64,000 nt of DNA from Christensenella sp034926635 (GTDB lineage: Bacteria > Bacillota > Clostridia > Christensenellales > Christensenellaceae): positions 95,565-159,564 of the forward strand of contig JAYFQX010000006.1 in the NCBI GenBank assembly GCA_034926635.1, written 5' to 3'. The notes under the pieces are model-generated. The model ran no database searches. It was given only the letters and a program-made list of their open reading frames with translations, and had not been told where the DNA came from. The position numbers were made by a program, and so were the translations under genes. Position 1 is the first letter of the stretch. Every line of letters starts with the position of its first letter. Below, one piece after another: positions 34,479 to 42,907 of the stretch.

Positions 34479-35561
34479 GTGATAACGATAGCAAAACCAC
34501 AAATTGGCAGAGAAGAAAAAGATGCAGTGATGGAAGTTATGGGTTCAGGAATGATCGCTTCCGGCAGTATAGTAGGAGAATTCGAAAAGGAATTTGCTTC
34601 CTATATAGGAATGCCTTATGGCGTTGCCTGCACTTCGGGAACTACGGCGCTGGAGATTGGACTTAAAGCGCTTGGGATTGGCGCAGGTGATAAAGTTATC
34701 ACTACGGCATATTCGTTTATCGCTTCGACAAACGGCATCGTTTATACAGGAGCAACACCCGTATTTGCAGATATTGATCCGCGGACGTTTAATATTGATA
34801 TAGATTCCACAGAAGAATGCCTGAAACAGAATCCAGATGCTAAGGCGCTTTTGGTTGTGCATTTGTTTGGGCAGACATGCAATATGGATCGGATTTGCGA
34901 ACTCGCTGAAAAATATCATGTTAAGCTGATCGAAGATTGTGCGCAGGCGCATGGCGCGATGTGGAATGACAAGAAGGCAGGCAGCTTTGGCGATGTCTCT
35001 ACCTTCAGTTTTTATCCGACAAAGAATATGACGACCGGCGAGGGTGGGATTGTGCTGACAAAAGATGCAGATGTCGCAGAAAAAGCGAGACTTGTGGAAA
35101 ATCATGGCATGAAGGTGCGGTACACCCACGATATTATCGGACATAACTATAGGATGACTAATATTGCTGCTGCGATTGGCAGGGAGCAACTCAAAAAGCT
35201 GGACGGCTTTAATGATGCGCGCCGGAAGAATGCCGAATATTATAATGATCATATCAGCAATACTTCTGTTATTGTACCGAAAGTGGCGGCGGAGGCAAAG
35301 CATGTTTACCACCAGTATACGATCCGTGTTACTGATGGAAAACGGGATCAGTTGATTCAATTATTTGAACAAAACCAAATCGGCTACGGGATTTTTTATC
35401 CGTTTAGCATCCCGGAGCAACCCTGTTATAAGGATATGAATTTTCAAACGGCGTATTCGGTGACAGATCGAATTAAAAAAGAAGTTTTGTCGATCCCTGT
35501 ACATCCCGGGATCACAGAAGAAGACGTGAAGGTCGTAACCGAGGTCATTAATTCATTATAA
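34479..35561 (+). CDS. DegT/DnrJ/EryC1 sugar aminotransferase (WlbC/WbpE-like)
   Basis: 360-residue PLP enzyme transferring an amino group to a keto nucleotide sugar. GVACTSGTTALEIGLKALGIG binds cofactor phosphate (shown in part). The PLP lysine lies in FYPTKNMTTGEGG (about 188). ENHGMKVRYTHDIIGHNYRMTN is typical of the VioA/WbpE group. GTG start with ACGGGAG upstream. With the acyltransferase (35575) and the Gfo/Idh/MocA dehydrogenase (36843) it completes the set known to build 2,3-diacetamido sugars (WlbA-WlbC-WlbB order of reactions). The specific product is inferred. Confidence 0.9.
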   Translation: MITIAKPQIGREEKDAVMEVMGSGMIASGSIVGEFEKEFASYIGMPYGVACTSGTTALEIGLKALGIGAGDKVITTAYSFIASTNGIVYTGATPVFADIDPRTFNIDIDSTEECLKQNPDAKALLVVHLFGQTCNMDRICELAEKYHVKLIEDCAQAHGAMWNDKKAGSFGDVSTFSFYPTKNMTTGEGGIVLTKDADVAEKARLVENHGMKVRYTHDIIGHNYRMTNIAAAIGREQLKKLDGFNDARRKNAEYYNDHISNTSVIVPKVAAEAKHVYHQYTIRVTDGKRDQLIQLFEQNQIGYGIFYPFSIPEQPCYKDMNFQTAYSVTDRIKKEVLSIPVHPGITEEDVKVVTEVINSL

Positions 35562-35574
35562 GAGGGAAAATAAT

Positions 35575-36105
35575 ATGTCGGAATATTTTGCGCATGAAAC
35601 GGCGCATATTGCGGAAAATGCAAAAATCGGTGAAAATACGAAAATATGGATTAATGTGCAGATACGCGAAGATGTGGAGATCGGCACAGATTGTATTATC
35701 AGCAAGGATGCCTACATTGACCATGCAGTGAAAATTGGGAATAAAGTGAAAATACAAAACAGTGTTTCGGTCTACAACGGCGTGACGATTGAAGACGAGG
35801 TATTCGTAGGCCCAAATGTGGTTTTCACCAATGACTATTATCCTCGTGCGCAGAACCCGGATTGGGAGGTTACACCGACCTTAATCCGAAGGGGCGCGTC
35901 ATTAGGTGCAAACTGTACGGTGGTGTGCGGTCATACGGTTGGGGAATATGCCATGGTTGGCGCGGGCAGTGTAGTGATAAAAGATGTTCCGCCGTATACG
36001 CTGGTGGTCGGCAATCCGGCAAGACCGATAGGAAAAGTATGCCGGTGCGGGCAGCGTGCAGATCATGGGATTTGTCCAAAGTGCGGGTTTGTGATACCGG
36101 AATAA
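35575..36105 (+). CDS. Left-handed beta-helix sugar acyltransferase (WlbB/WbpD-like)
   Basis: 176-residue hexapeptide-repeat acyltransferase; isoleucine-patch repeats run from about 10 to 150 (IAENAKIGENTKIW, VGPNVVFTND, GASLGANCTVVCGHTVGEYAMVGAGSVV). The C-terminus has a small zinc-ribbon-like tail (CRCGQ...CPKCG), frequent in this subgroup. It probably N-acetylates the amino sugar made by the preceding aminotransferase. GAGGG lies before the ATG, 13 bases after the upstream gene. Confidence 0.88.
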   Translation: MSEYFAHETAHIAENAKIGENTKIWINVQIREDVEIGTDCIISKDAYIDHAVKIGNKVKIQNSVSVYNGVTIEDEVFVGPNVVFTNDYYPRAQNPDWEVTPTLIRRGASLGANCTVVCGHTVGEYAMVGAGSVVIKDVPPYTLVVGNPARPIGKVCRCGQRADHGICPKCGFVIPE

Positions 36106-36118
36106 GGGAGAGAGAATT

Positions 36119-36481
36119 TTGACGTTAGCAGGGCAAAATAAGCCGAAAATCGGTAATTTTATTTTTATGCACGTATCTTTTATCGTGTATTCTTTTGTAA
36201 GCGTTTTTTCCAAAACAGCCGCGGAGCAGGGAATGTTCACCACTATGTTCTTTGTCTATGCGCTGGTGGAGCTGGGGTGTCTTGGCGTTTATGCACTGTT
36301 ATGGCAGCAAGTACTGAAGCATTTTTCGCTGGTAAAAGCATATTCCAACAAAGGTGTTGTCGTAATCTGGAACCTTATTTGGGCGGTTGTGTTTTTTCAG
36401 GAAGTGATTACAGTTGAAAATATAATAGGAAGCGCGATTATTCTGGCAGGGATCGTGGTGGTGTCATCGGATGATCATTAG
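36119..36481 (+). CDS. Small four-helix membrane protein, SMR/EamA-like (first of pair)
   Basis: 120 residues with four hydrophobic segments: about 13-32, 41-62, 75-95 and 98-116. It resembles half of an EamA transporter or the ArnE-type small flippases. TTG start with GGGAGAG upstream. The stop overlaps the next gene by 11 bases. Together with the next protein it probably makes a heterodimer that flips a polyprenyl-phosphate sugar (inference from context with the glycosyltransferase at 41025 and the YfhO-like protein). Confidence 0.78.
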   Translation: MTLAGQNKPKIGNFIFMHVSFIVYSFVSVFSKTAAEQGMFTTMFFVYALVELGCLGVYALLWQQVLKHFSLVKAYSNKGVVVIWNLIWAVVFFQEVITVENIIGSAIILAGIVVVSSDDH

Positions 36482-36827
36482 TTATTTGTTGTTTATGGCA
36501 GCTGGGGTATTTATTTCCTCAGTTTCGCAGATCTTATTGAAGATCAGCGCGGAGCGCAATATTGATGCGAAAGGCTTTAAAGCACAGTATCTGAATAAAT
36601 TTGTTATCATCGGGTATTTACTGCTGTTTATTGCCATGTTGATCCCGCTTTATGTTTATCAGTTTGTTCCGCTGAAATACGGGGCTGTGATCGAATCGCT
36701 GGGATACGTTTTTGTAATGATTTTGAGCGCTCTGATTTTAAAGGAAAAGATTACAAAAAAGAAATTGATCGGAAACCTGTTGATTATTGCAGGCGTGATC
36801 ATATTCAGCATAAAAATTTTTAAATAG
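36471..36827 (+). CDS. Small four-helix membrane protein, SMR/EamA-like (second of pair)
   Basis: 118 residues, four membrane segments, with SQILLKISAER and GAVIESLGYVFVMILSALILKEKIT, closer to the classical SMR/ArnF pattern than its partner. The ATG lies inside the end of the previous gene, so the two are translationally coupled. Likely second half of the small flippase. Confidence 0.82.
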   Translation: MIISYLLFMAAGVFISSVSQILLKISAERNIDAKGFKAQYLNKFVIIGYLLLFIAMLIPLYVYQFVPLKYGAVIESLGYVFVMILSALILKEKITKKKLIGNLLIIAGVIIFSIKIFK

Positions 36828-36842
36828 ACAAGGATGATATGG

Positions 36843-37847
36843 ATGAAAGCAGTTTTGATTGGGTTTGGGTACTGGGGACCGAATATTGCCCGGAATTTAA
36901 AAGCAAGCAAGGATTTCGAGCTATATGGGATTTGTGATGTGGACGAAAAAAAGCTTACCAAAGCAAAAGCGCTTTACGGCGACAGCATCCGGTATTATAC
37001 CGATTATAAGGACGTGATCGCCGATACGCAGGTGGGAATGTGCGCGGTTGCGCTGCGTAACCAAATTGGGCAAACTGTGGCGCGTGAGGTGCTGCAGTCC
37101 AAAAAGCATCTTTTTATGGAAAAACCCATGGCGACGACGCTTGCCGACGCTAAGAAGCTAAAGAAACTGGCGGAAGAAAACGGCGTTCTGATCCACGTTG
37201 ATCATATTTTAGTACACCATCCTATCATCAGGAAAATCAAGGAGATTATTGACAGCGGCGAGTTGGGAGAGCTGATCTTTTTCGAGTCGAACCGCGCGAA
37301 CCTCGGACCGCATATCAAAAACGATATGAATGCCATGTGGGATCTGGCGGTACACGATTTGGCAATTCTTGATTATCTTTGTAGTGGTAAAAAAGCAAAG
37401 TGCGTAGATTGTATGGGGATTAAAAAATTTGGCAAGCAGGAGGTTCTTACCTATCTTACGATTGAGTATGAAGGTTTTGTCGCCATGTTGAAATCAAGCT
37501 GGATTTCCCCGCTCAAGGAACGGATGATGATTATTGGCGGCACACATAAAATGATTGTGTTTGATGACCTGAAAGAATCCGAAAAACTGATGATCTACGA
37601 TAAAGGCGTAGATTTGAACGAAGAGCTTTTTACGGAATATGGAAAATATGAAGCGAAAGTACGAATGGGGGATCTTTATGTACCCAATATTGAGCGAGAA
37701 GATTCTCTGCTTAACAGTCTAAACCATTTTGCAGCGTGTATTGCACAAAATAAACAATCTATTTCCGGCCCGGATCAGGGAATCCGCGTGCTGGAGATTT
37801 TGGAGAGGGCAAATAAAAGCCTGAAAAAAAGCGAGGTTGCGTTATGA
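36843..37847 (+). CDS. Gfo/Idh/MocA-family sugar dehydrogenase (WlbA/WbpB-like)
   Basis: 334-residue NAD-dependent oxidoreductase. The Rossmann motif IGFGYWGPNIARNL is at the N-terminus, followed by the EKPMA motif (family catalytic Lys). DLAVHDLAILDYL follows in the C-terminal domain. Proteins of this branch oxidise C3 of UDP-sugars before transamination. ATG 36843 has AAGGAT eight bases upstream; an ATG nine bases earlier overlaps it. The next gene starts four bases before its stop. Confidence 0.88.
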   Translation: MKAVLIGFGYWGPNIARNLKASKDFELYGICDVDEKKLTKAKALYGDSIRYYTDYKDVIADTQVGMCAVALRNQIGQTVAREVLQSKKHLFMEKPMATTLADAKKLKKLAEENGVLIHVDHILVHHPIIRKIKEIIDSGELGELIFFESNRANLGPHIKNDMNAMWDLAVHDLAILDYLCSGKKAKCVDCMGIKKFGKQEVLTYLTIEYEGFVAMLKSSWISPLKERMMIIGGTHKMIVFDDLKESEKLMIYDKGVDLNEELFTEYGKYEAKVRMGDLYVPNIEREDSLLNSLNHFAACIAQNKQSISGPDQGIRVLEILERANKSLKKSEVAL

Positions 37848-38806
37848 GATCTCAAATAAAAGATTCCTGTATTCTGGTTACCGGTGGAGCGGGTTTTATT
37901 GGAAGCCACCTGGTAGATAGACTTCTTGAAGAAAACGCAAAAAAGGTTGTTGTAGTAGACAACCTTTTTGTCGGTCATATGAGTAATTTAAAACATGCCC
38001 TTGAAAACGGCGCTGTTTTTATTAAAGACGATGTAGAGATAGAGGGTACGCTTGATTATATTATGGAGCAATATAACATTGATATCGTATTTAATTGTGC
38101 GACCAAAGCGCTTAACTATTCGTTCATCAATCCGCAGAATGCCTATATGACAAACGTCAATATCATGAAAAATTTGCTGGAGTTGCAGCGCAAAGGGGCA
38201 TTTACCACATTATGTCATTTTTCCTCTTCTGAAGTATACGGTTCGGCGGTTTACGAACCGATGGATGAAAATCATCCGTTTAAAGCGACAACGACTTATG
38301 CGGCAGGCAAAGCGGCAGCGGATATTATGCTGTTTTCTTATGTGAACCAATATAAGCTGGATGCTTTTATTGTGCGTCCTTTCAATAATTACGGTCCACG
38401 TCAGAATTATGAGGGACCGCTTGCCGGAATTATTCCTGTGACCGCAAAACGGATCATGGCGGGTGAAGCGCCGCAGATTCACGGTACGGGAATGCAGTCG
38501 CGCGATTTCATTTATGTAGAAGATACTGTTTCGGCAATTTTAAAGCTGTATGATAAGCTGCCCGCGGGGGAAGCGGTCAATATTTCCACCAACGGACAGA
38601 TCAAAATCAAAGATTTGATGGAAAAAATTTGCGATTATATGGGGTTTGACGGAGAAATCGTTTATAAAGAGCGGCGCAACGCGGATGTGGACTGTCATAA
38701 TGCCAGTAACGCTAAACTCAAAACTTTGATAGATTTTGAACCGATATCATTTGATGAAGGTCTTGCGAAAACGCTGGACTGGTATCAAGAGCATATTGTG
38801 CGGTAA
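37844..38806 (+). CDS. NAD-dependent nucleotide-sugar epimerase/dehydratase
   Basis: 320-residue extended SDR. NAD motif TGGAGFIGSHL at the N-terminus; catalytic region HFSSSEVYGS with TTYAAGKAAAD (Tyr-x-x-x-Lys as YAAGK); RPFNNYGPRQNYEGPLAG, typical of dTDP/UDP/CDP-sugar 4,6-dehydratase and epimerase enzymes. Substrate uncertain. Start overlaps the dehydrogenase gene (ATGA), and its stop overlaps the aminotransferase frame. It probably makes the 4-keto sugar that the next enzyme aminates. Confidence 0.88.
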   Translation: MRSQIKDSCILVTGGAGFIGSHLVDRLLEENAKKVVVVDNLFVGHMSNLKHALENGAVFIKDDVEIEGTLDYIMEQYNIDIVFNCATKALNYSFINPQNAYMTNVNIMKNLLELQRKGAFTTLCHFSSSEVYGSAVYEPMDENHPFKATTTYAAGKAAADIMLFSYVNQYKLDAFIVRPFNNYGPRQNYEGPLAGIIPVTAKRIMAGEAPQIHGTGMQSRDFIYVEDTVSAILKLYDKLPAGEAVNISTNGQIKIKDLMEKICDYMGFDGEIVYKERRNADVDCHNASNAKLKTLIDFEPISFDEGLAKTLDWYQEHIVR

Positions 38807-38817
38807 TGAGGAATACG

Positions 38818-39894
38818 ATGATAAAACTGATAAAACCATATATTACATTTGATGAAATAAAGAATGAATTTGAAGAAATTTTCGACAGCGGGATGCTGAC
38901 GCGGGGCAAATACTCCGCCGAATTCCCGCAGAAGATGTGCGAGTATACCGGGGTAAAGCATAGCTTTAACGCGACCTCTGCAACGACGGCGCTTGCCGCA
39001 AGTCTGGATGTGCTGGGCATAGGGCAAGGCGACGAGGTAATCGTTTCTGATTTTTCTTTTCCGGCGACGGTCAATGTGGTGGAAGCGTGTGGCGCAACAC
39101 CTGTGTTTGCGGATGTCAGCCGGGGAACCTATAATATGTTGCCGGACGAGCTGGAAAAAAAGATTACACCGAAAACAAAAGCGGTTATTTTTGTGTGTGC
39201 GCTGGGAAATCCGTCAGGACTGGATAAAATTTCAGATATCTGCAAAACGAAACGTATTCCGCTGATCGACGATGCGGCATGTGCGATCGGCAGTTCGGTA
39301 AATGGTATGAAGGTTGGGAATTTGGCGGATCTTGAATGCTTTAGCTTCCATCCCCGTAAGCTTTTGACTGCCGGGGAAGGCGGAGCGATTACGACGAATA
39401 ACGATCAATACGCAGAATATTTATCCGTGAAGCTTGCGCATGGGGCGGTCAGCCGCAACGGAAAAATGGATTTTGTGACTTACGGTTATAATTACCGTTT
39501 GCCCGAGCTGCAATGCCTGATGCTAATCAAGCAGCTTGCCAAGCTGGATGAAATTGTAGCGGAGCGTGTCGCTATACAGAAAACTGTGGCGCAGGGGATC
39601 TCGGATCGTGGCTACATCGCCCAAAAGTGTGCGCCAAACGCGGTACACAACATCCAAAGCCTTGTATTTACCGTGCCGGAAGACGTGGATAGGGATGGTT
39701 TGATTGCCCATTTAAAAGAAAACGGTATTGAAAGCACGATAGGCACCTATTGCCTCTCCAATTGTACTTATTATAAGAAAAAATATAATGATGTACAACC
39801 AAACGCGTTGTATTTGGAACAAAATACCATCACGCTGCCGTGTTATACGGGTGTGGATACAGAAAAAATTGTTGGGTCGCTATTAGAGCGATAA
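38818..39894 (+). CDS. DegT/DnrJ/EryC1 sugar aminotransferase, second copy
   Basis: About 358 residues. The cofactor pocket has NATSATTALAASLDVLGIG, and the PLP lysine is in FSFHPRKLLTAGEGG. It belongs to a different branch from the copy at 34479. GAGG lies six bases before ATG 38818; an ATG at 38806 overlapping the previous stop is possible but lacks a ribosome site. Directly downstream of the epimerase/dehydratase, so the pair likely yields an amino-deoxy sugar nucleotide. Confidence 0.88.
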   Translation: MIKLIKPYITFDEIKNEFEEIFDSGMLTRGKYSAEFPQKMCEYTGVKHSFNATSATTALAASLDVLGIGQGDEVIVSDFSFPATVNVVEACGATPVFADVSRGTYNMLPDELEKKITPKTKAVIFVCALGNPSGLDKISDICKTKRIPLIDDAACAIGSSVNGMKVGNLADLECFSFHPRKLLTAGEGGAITTNNDQYAEYLSVKLAHGAVSRNGKMDFVTYGYNYRLPELQCLMLIKQLAKLDEIVAERVAIQKTVAQGISDRGYIAQKCAPNAVHNIQSLVFTVPEDVDRDGLIAHLKENGIESTIGTYCLSNCTYYKKKYNDVQPNALYLEQNTITLPCYTGVDTEKIVGSLLER

Positions 39895-39900
39895 TATGTT

Positions 39901-40950
39901 ATGCAGAAGATAGAAGATGATGAACGTGCAATACGACTGATGCGTCAGTCGATAAAAAAATTAGGCTTAGATTTACAGGGCATGACAGTGCTGACCGAGG
40001 CGGCATCAGGCTCCTTTATTGTTACTCCGTTAATTGCTGCATTATCCGGTGCACGGAAAGTGTATGCCGTTGTAAAGGATACAGGTTATGGTACAGAAGC
40101 GGAATTGGAAGCTTATTTGCAGGAGTGGAAACAAAAATTAGGGCTTTCGGACAAAACAGTTATACCGGTCTATGATCCGTCAGCGGTTGCGGGCGAAGCG
40201 CAGATTGTAACAAATTTAAGGGCATTAAGGCCAATTGGAAAAGAAGTGATTGGACGGATGCCGAAAGATGGCTGTATTTCTCTTATGATGGAAACTTGGG
40301 AATTTCGCAAAGAAGATTTGGATTTGTCTGCTTGCAAAAATTGCGGCGTGCCAGTGTTAGGGACTAACGAATATGATGAAAGACTGCATATCATTCATTA
40401 TGTAGGAATGATCGCGCTCAAGCTTTTAATGGAGCGAGGAATTGAAATCTACGCTTCGGATATTGTGCTGATTGCGTCTGGAAAATATGCGAAAGAGATT
40501 ACAACTGTATTGGAACAGAACGGGGCGGTAGTACATATCTGCGATCCCGTCTTGAAACGCTGCAGTGATGGCTTTTATGATGCGCTGAATCAAGCTGATG
40601 CGTTGGTGGTAGCAGAGCAGGATGCTTCCGAATTATTGATTTCGGAAAAAGGGGCGCTTCTTGAAACAAGGCTATTTCATAAAATAAAGAATTTGATCCA
40701 TATTGCCGGCAACTTGGATTATAAGTCATTAAAAAGATATGGAATCATAAAATTTCCGTCAAAGGAAGTAGAACCAGGATATATGACTGTAACAACCGGT
40801 TATGTAGGGCTTCGACCCGTTATTGATTTACATACCGCAGGCCTGAAAGTAGGGCAAGCGATGGTAGAAGGTTTGCGACGTTATCATGAGCCGGGAGCTG
40901 CGAAGGAATATGCTTTAAAAAATAGTCCGGCTATGGAGTTTTCAGAATAA
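39901..40950 (+). CDS. Uncharacterised Rossmann-like protein
   Basis: 349 residues with no clear family assignment from reading. The middle part shows alternating beta/alpha character with IVLIASGKYAKEITTVLEQNGAVVHICDP (shown in part), reminiscent of the NAD-binding domain of S-adenosylhomocysteine hydrolase-like or D-hydroxyacid dehydrogenase folds. However, the glycine motif is A-S-G-K-Y rather than GxGxxG. No signal peptide or membrane segment. Lower GC than its neighbours. It lies six bases after the aminotransferase, so probably acts on the same sugar pathway. Function not assigned. Confidence 0.7.
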   Translation: MQKIEDDERAIRLMRQSIKKLGLDLQGMTVLTEAASGSFIVTPLIAALSGARKVYAVVKDTGYGTEAELEAYLQEWKQKLGLSDKTVIPVYDPSAVAGEAQIVTNLRALRPIGKEVIGRMPKDGCISLMMETWEFRKEDLDLSACKNCGVPVLGTNEYDERLHIIHYVGMIALKLLMERGIEIYASDIVLIASGKYAKEITTVLEQNGAVVHICDPVLKRCSDGFYDALNQADALVVAEQDASELLISEKGALLETRLFHKIKNLIHIAGNLDYKSLKRYGIIKFPSKEVEPGYMTVTTGYVGLRPVIDLHTAGLKVGQAMVEGLRRYHEPGAAKEYALKNSPAMEFSE

Positions 40951-41024
40951 TTGATAACGGTTACAAGATCGTTATACCGTATAAAAAAGATGATACAATT
41001 GATTGTTTAGGGAGGCGGAATTAG

Positions 41025-41978
41025 ATGAACCCCGATATTTCTATTATTACTGCGTTATATAACGAAAGTGATAACGTTGATGATTTATGTGAGACCTTGG
41101 ATACATATGCAAAAGATAAGCCATATAGAATTGAAGTGCTTTTTGTAAATGACGGATCAGTTGATGATACATTTGAAAAGCTTAAAAGAAAGGTTTTTCA
41201 TTATATTGATGCAAAGTTAATTTCATTATCAAAAAATTATGGTGCGCATGCTGCTATCAGAGCGGGGCTCTCTGAAGCTACTGGGAAATACACGATGATT
41301 TTTTCCGGGGATTTACAGCAACCAACGGAATTGATCGATCGTCTTTATAATACGATTCAACAAGGATATGAAGTTGTTTTAGTGCAGAAGCATAATGACA
41401 AAGTCGGGAAAAAGGAAAAAGCTTTTTCTCATGGCTTTTCTAAATTATTTCGTAAATATGCAATTAAGAATTTTCCACCCGGTGGGATCAATAATTTTAT
41501 GATTACAGAAAAAGTGCGCAATATTCTTAATAAAAATGTTGAAGCAAATACCCCCATTTTTATGCAAATTTTAGATATGGGATTTCGTTCTACTTTGATT
41601 GACTGTGTTTTTAACGATAGAAAAAAAGGAAAATCTAAATGGACATTATCAAAAAAGATTAAACTATTTGTGGATTCTTTTGTAGCGTTTTCTTTTGCGC
41701 CGATTCGCATGGTTACCATCGTGGGCGGAGTGTTGTCCTTTGCGGGCATTATTTACGCAATTTATATTTTGATTCGCAAGCTTTTTGATTTTTATGCCTT
41801 TTCAGCAGGATGGCCAACCTTGATCGCGGTCTTGCTGATCGGCTTTGGTGTTACCAATATCGGTATCGGGATTGTGGCGGAATATTTATGGCGTACGTTT
41901 GACGCGGCGCGAAATCGACCGGCATTTTTGATTGATGAAGTTATAGAGCGTTTGCCGAAAGAAAAGGAAATAAAATGA
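41025..41978 (+). CDS. Polyprenyl-phosphate glycosyltransferase (GtrB/ArnC-like GT2)
   Basis: 317 residues. The GT-A domain (about 1-215) has IITALYNESDNV, FVNDGSVDDT, SLSKNYGAHAAIRAGL and FSGDLQQP. Two C-terminal membrane segments (about 225-250 and 258-285) are followed by a short tail. This plan makes undecaprenyl-phosphate-linked sugars. With the small flippase pair and the YfhO-like protein it forms the three-part extracellular glycosylation system known for teichoic acids and O-antigens (established for CsbB/GtrA/YfhO types; assignment here inferred). GGGAGG before the ATG. Base composition changes sharply near 41690. Confidence 0.9.
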   Translation: MNPDISIITALYNESDNVDDLCETLDTYAKDKPYRIEVLFVNDGSVDDTFEKLKRKVFHYIDAKLISLSKNYGAHAAIRAGLSEATGKYTMIFSGDLQQPTELIDRLYNTIQQGYEVVLVQKHNDKVGKKEKAFSHGFSKLFRKYAIKNFPPGGINNFMITEKVRNILNKNVEANTPIFMQILDMGFRSTLIDCVFNDRKKGKSKWTLSKKIKLFVDSFVAFSFAPIRMVTIVGGVLSFAGIIYAIYILIRKLFDFYAFSAGWPTLIAVLLIGFGVTNIGIGIVAEYLWRTFDAARNRPAFLIDEVIERLPKEKEIK

Positions 41979-42868
41979 AACTGTCGGAATTTTTTGACGC
42001 AAAGGAAATTAAAAATGATGTGGAATTTGATTGTATCGGGTTGCTGATGCATCATCCAGGCAAGCGCATGCTGGTATTTTTTGAAGACGAAAAATATCTG
42101 CCGGAGCTTATTGCTAACGCCGATGCCACCGCTGTGATTTGTACGCCAGAAACAGTTGAGGCGGTAAACAAATTAGGACATGGAATTGTCATCTCTGCAA
42201 AGCCGCGCAAGGAGATCACTTTACTCCATAACCAGCTTTGTAATGATGAAAGATATATAGGACAAAACTTTGATACGATGATCGGAAAGAATTGCAAAAT
42301 TAGCCCGGACGCCTATATTGCGCCTCAAAATGTTGTGATCGGGGATCATACCATAATTGGCGAAAAAGCAGTGATTAAGAGCGGTACCGTGATAGGAAAG
42401 AATTGCTTTATTCACGCTGGATGCGTGATCGGTGGCTGTGGTTTTGAGTTTAAACGCATTGATGGAATCCCGCAAAAGGTAATTCATCGAGGAAAAGTGA
42501 CGCTGGGAGACAGGGTGGAAATTTTGCAGATGTCTAGTATCATGCGGGCGGTATATCCATGGGACTCGACTGCCATCGGCAGCGATACCAAAATCAGTTC
42601 TATGGTTTCCATCAGCCATGCGGTTAAAATAGGCGAGAGAACCATGGTCAGCGCCTGTTCGTGCATTGCGGGGTCAGCGCAGATTGGCAGCGACGTTTGG
42701 GTCGGTGTGAATTCCACGATCTCCGATCGGATCGTTGTGGGAGATCGCGCACGGGTATCGCTCGGTGCTGTGGTGACAAAAAATGTGCCGGAAAATGCTA
42801 CGGTATCTGGAAATTTTGCAATCGATCATCAAAAATTTTTAAAACATATTAAACAATTGGCAAAGTGA
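41975..42868 (+). CDS. LpxD-like hexapeptide acyltransferase
   Basis: 297 residues. The N-terminal domain (about 1-95) is LpxD-like. A beta-helix of isoleucine-patch repeats follows (ISPDAYIAPQNVVIGDHTIIG, shown up to 20 residues; CVIGGCGFEFKRIDG; SISHAVKIGERTMV). The GFEF block and the His in SHAVKIG match the LpxD group, which N-acylates UDP-glucosamine derivatives. No other lipid A gene occurs here, so it more likely acylates an amino sugar made by this operon. Start overlaps the glycosyltransferase stop (ATGA). Confidence 0.82.
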   Translation: MKLSEFFDAKEIKNDVEFDCIGLLMHHPGKRMLVFFEDEKYLPELIANADATAVICTPETVEAVNKLGHGIVISAKPRKEITLLHNQLCNDERYIGQNFDTMIGKNCKISPDAYIAPQNVVIGDHTIIGEKAVIKSGTVIGKNCFIHAGCVIGGCGFEFKRIDGIPQKVIHRGKVTLGDRVEILQMSSIMRAVYPWDSTAIGSDTKISSMVSISHAVKIGERTMVSACSCIAGSAQIGSDVWVGVNSTISDRIVVGDRARVSLGAVVTKNVPENATVSGNFAIDHQKFLKHIKQLAK

Positions 42869-42907
42869 CCACGCTTGAACGCTTGTTGTTGTACAGGGAG
42901 AAGGTCT

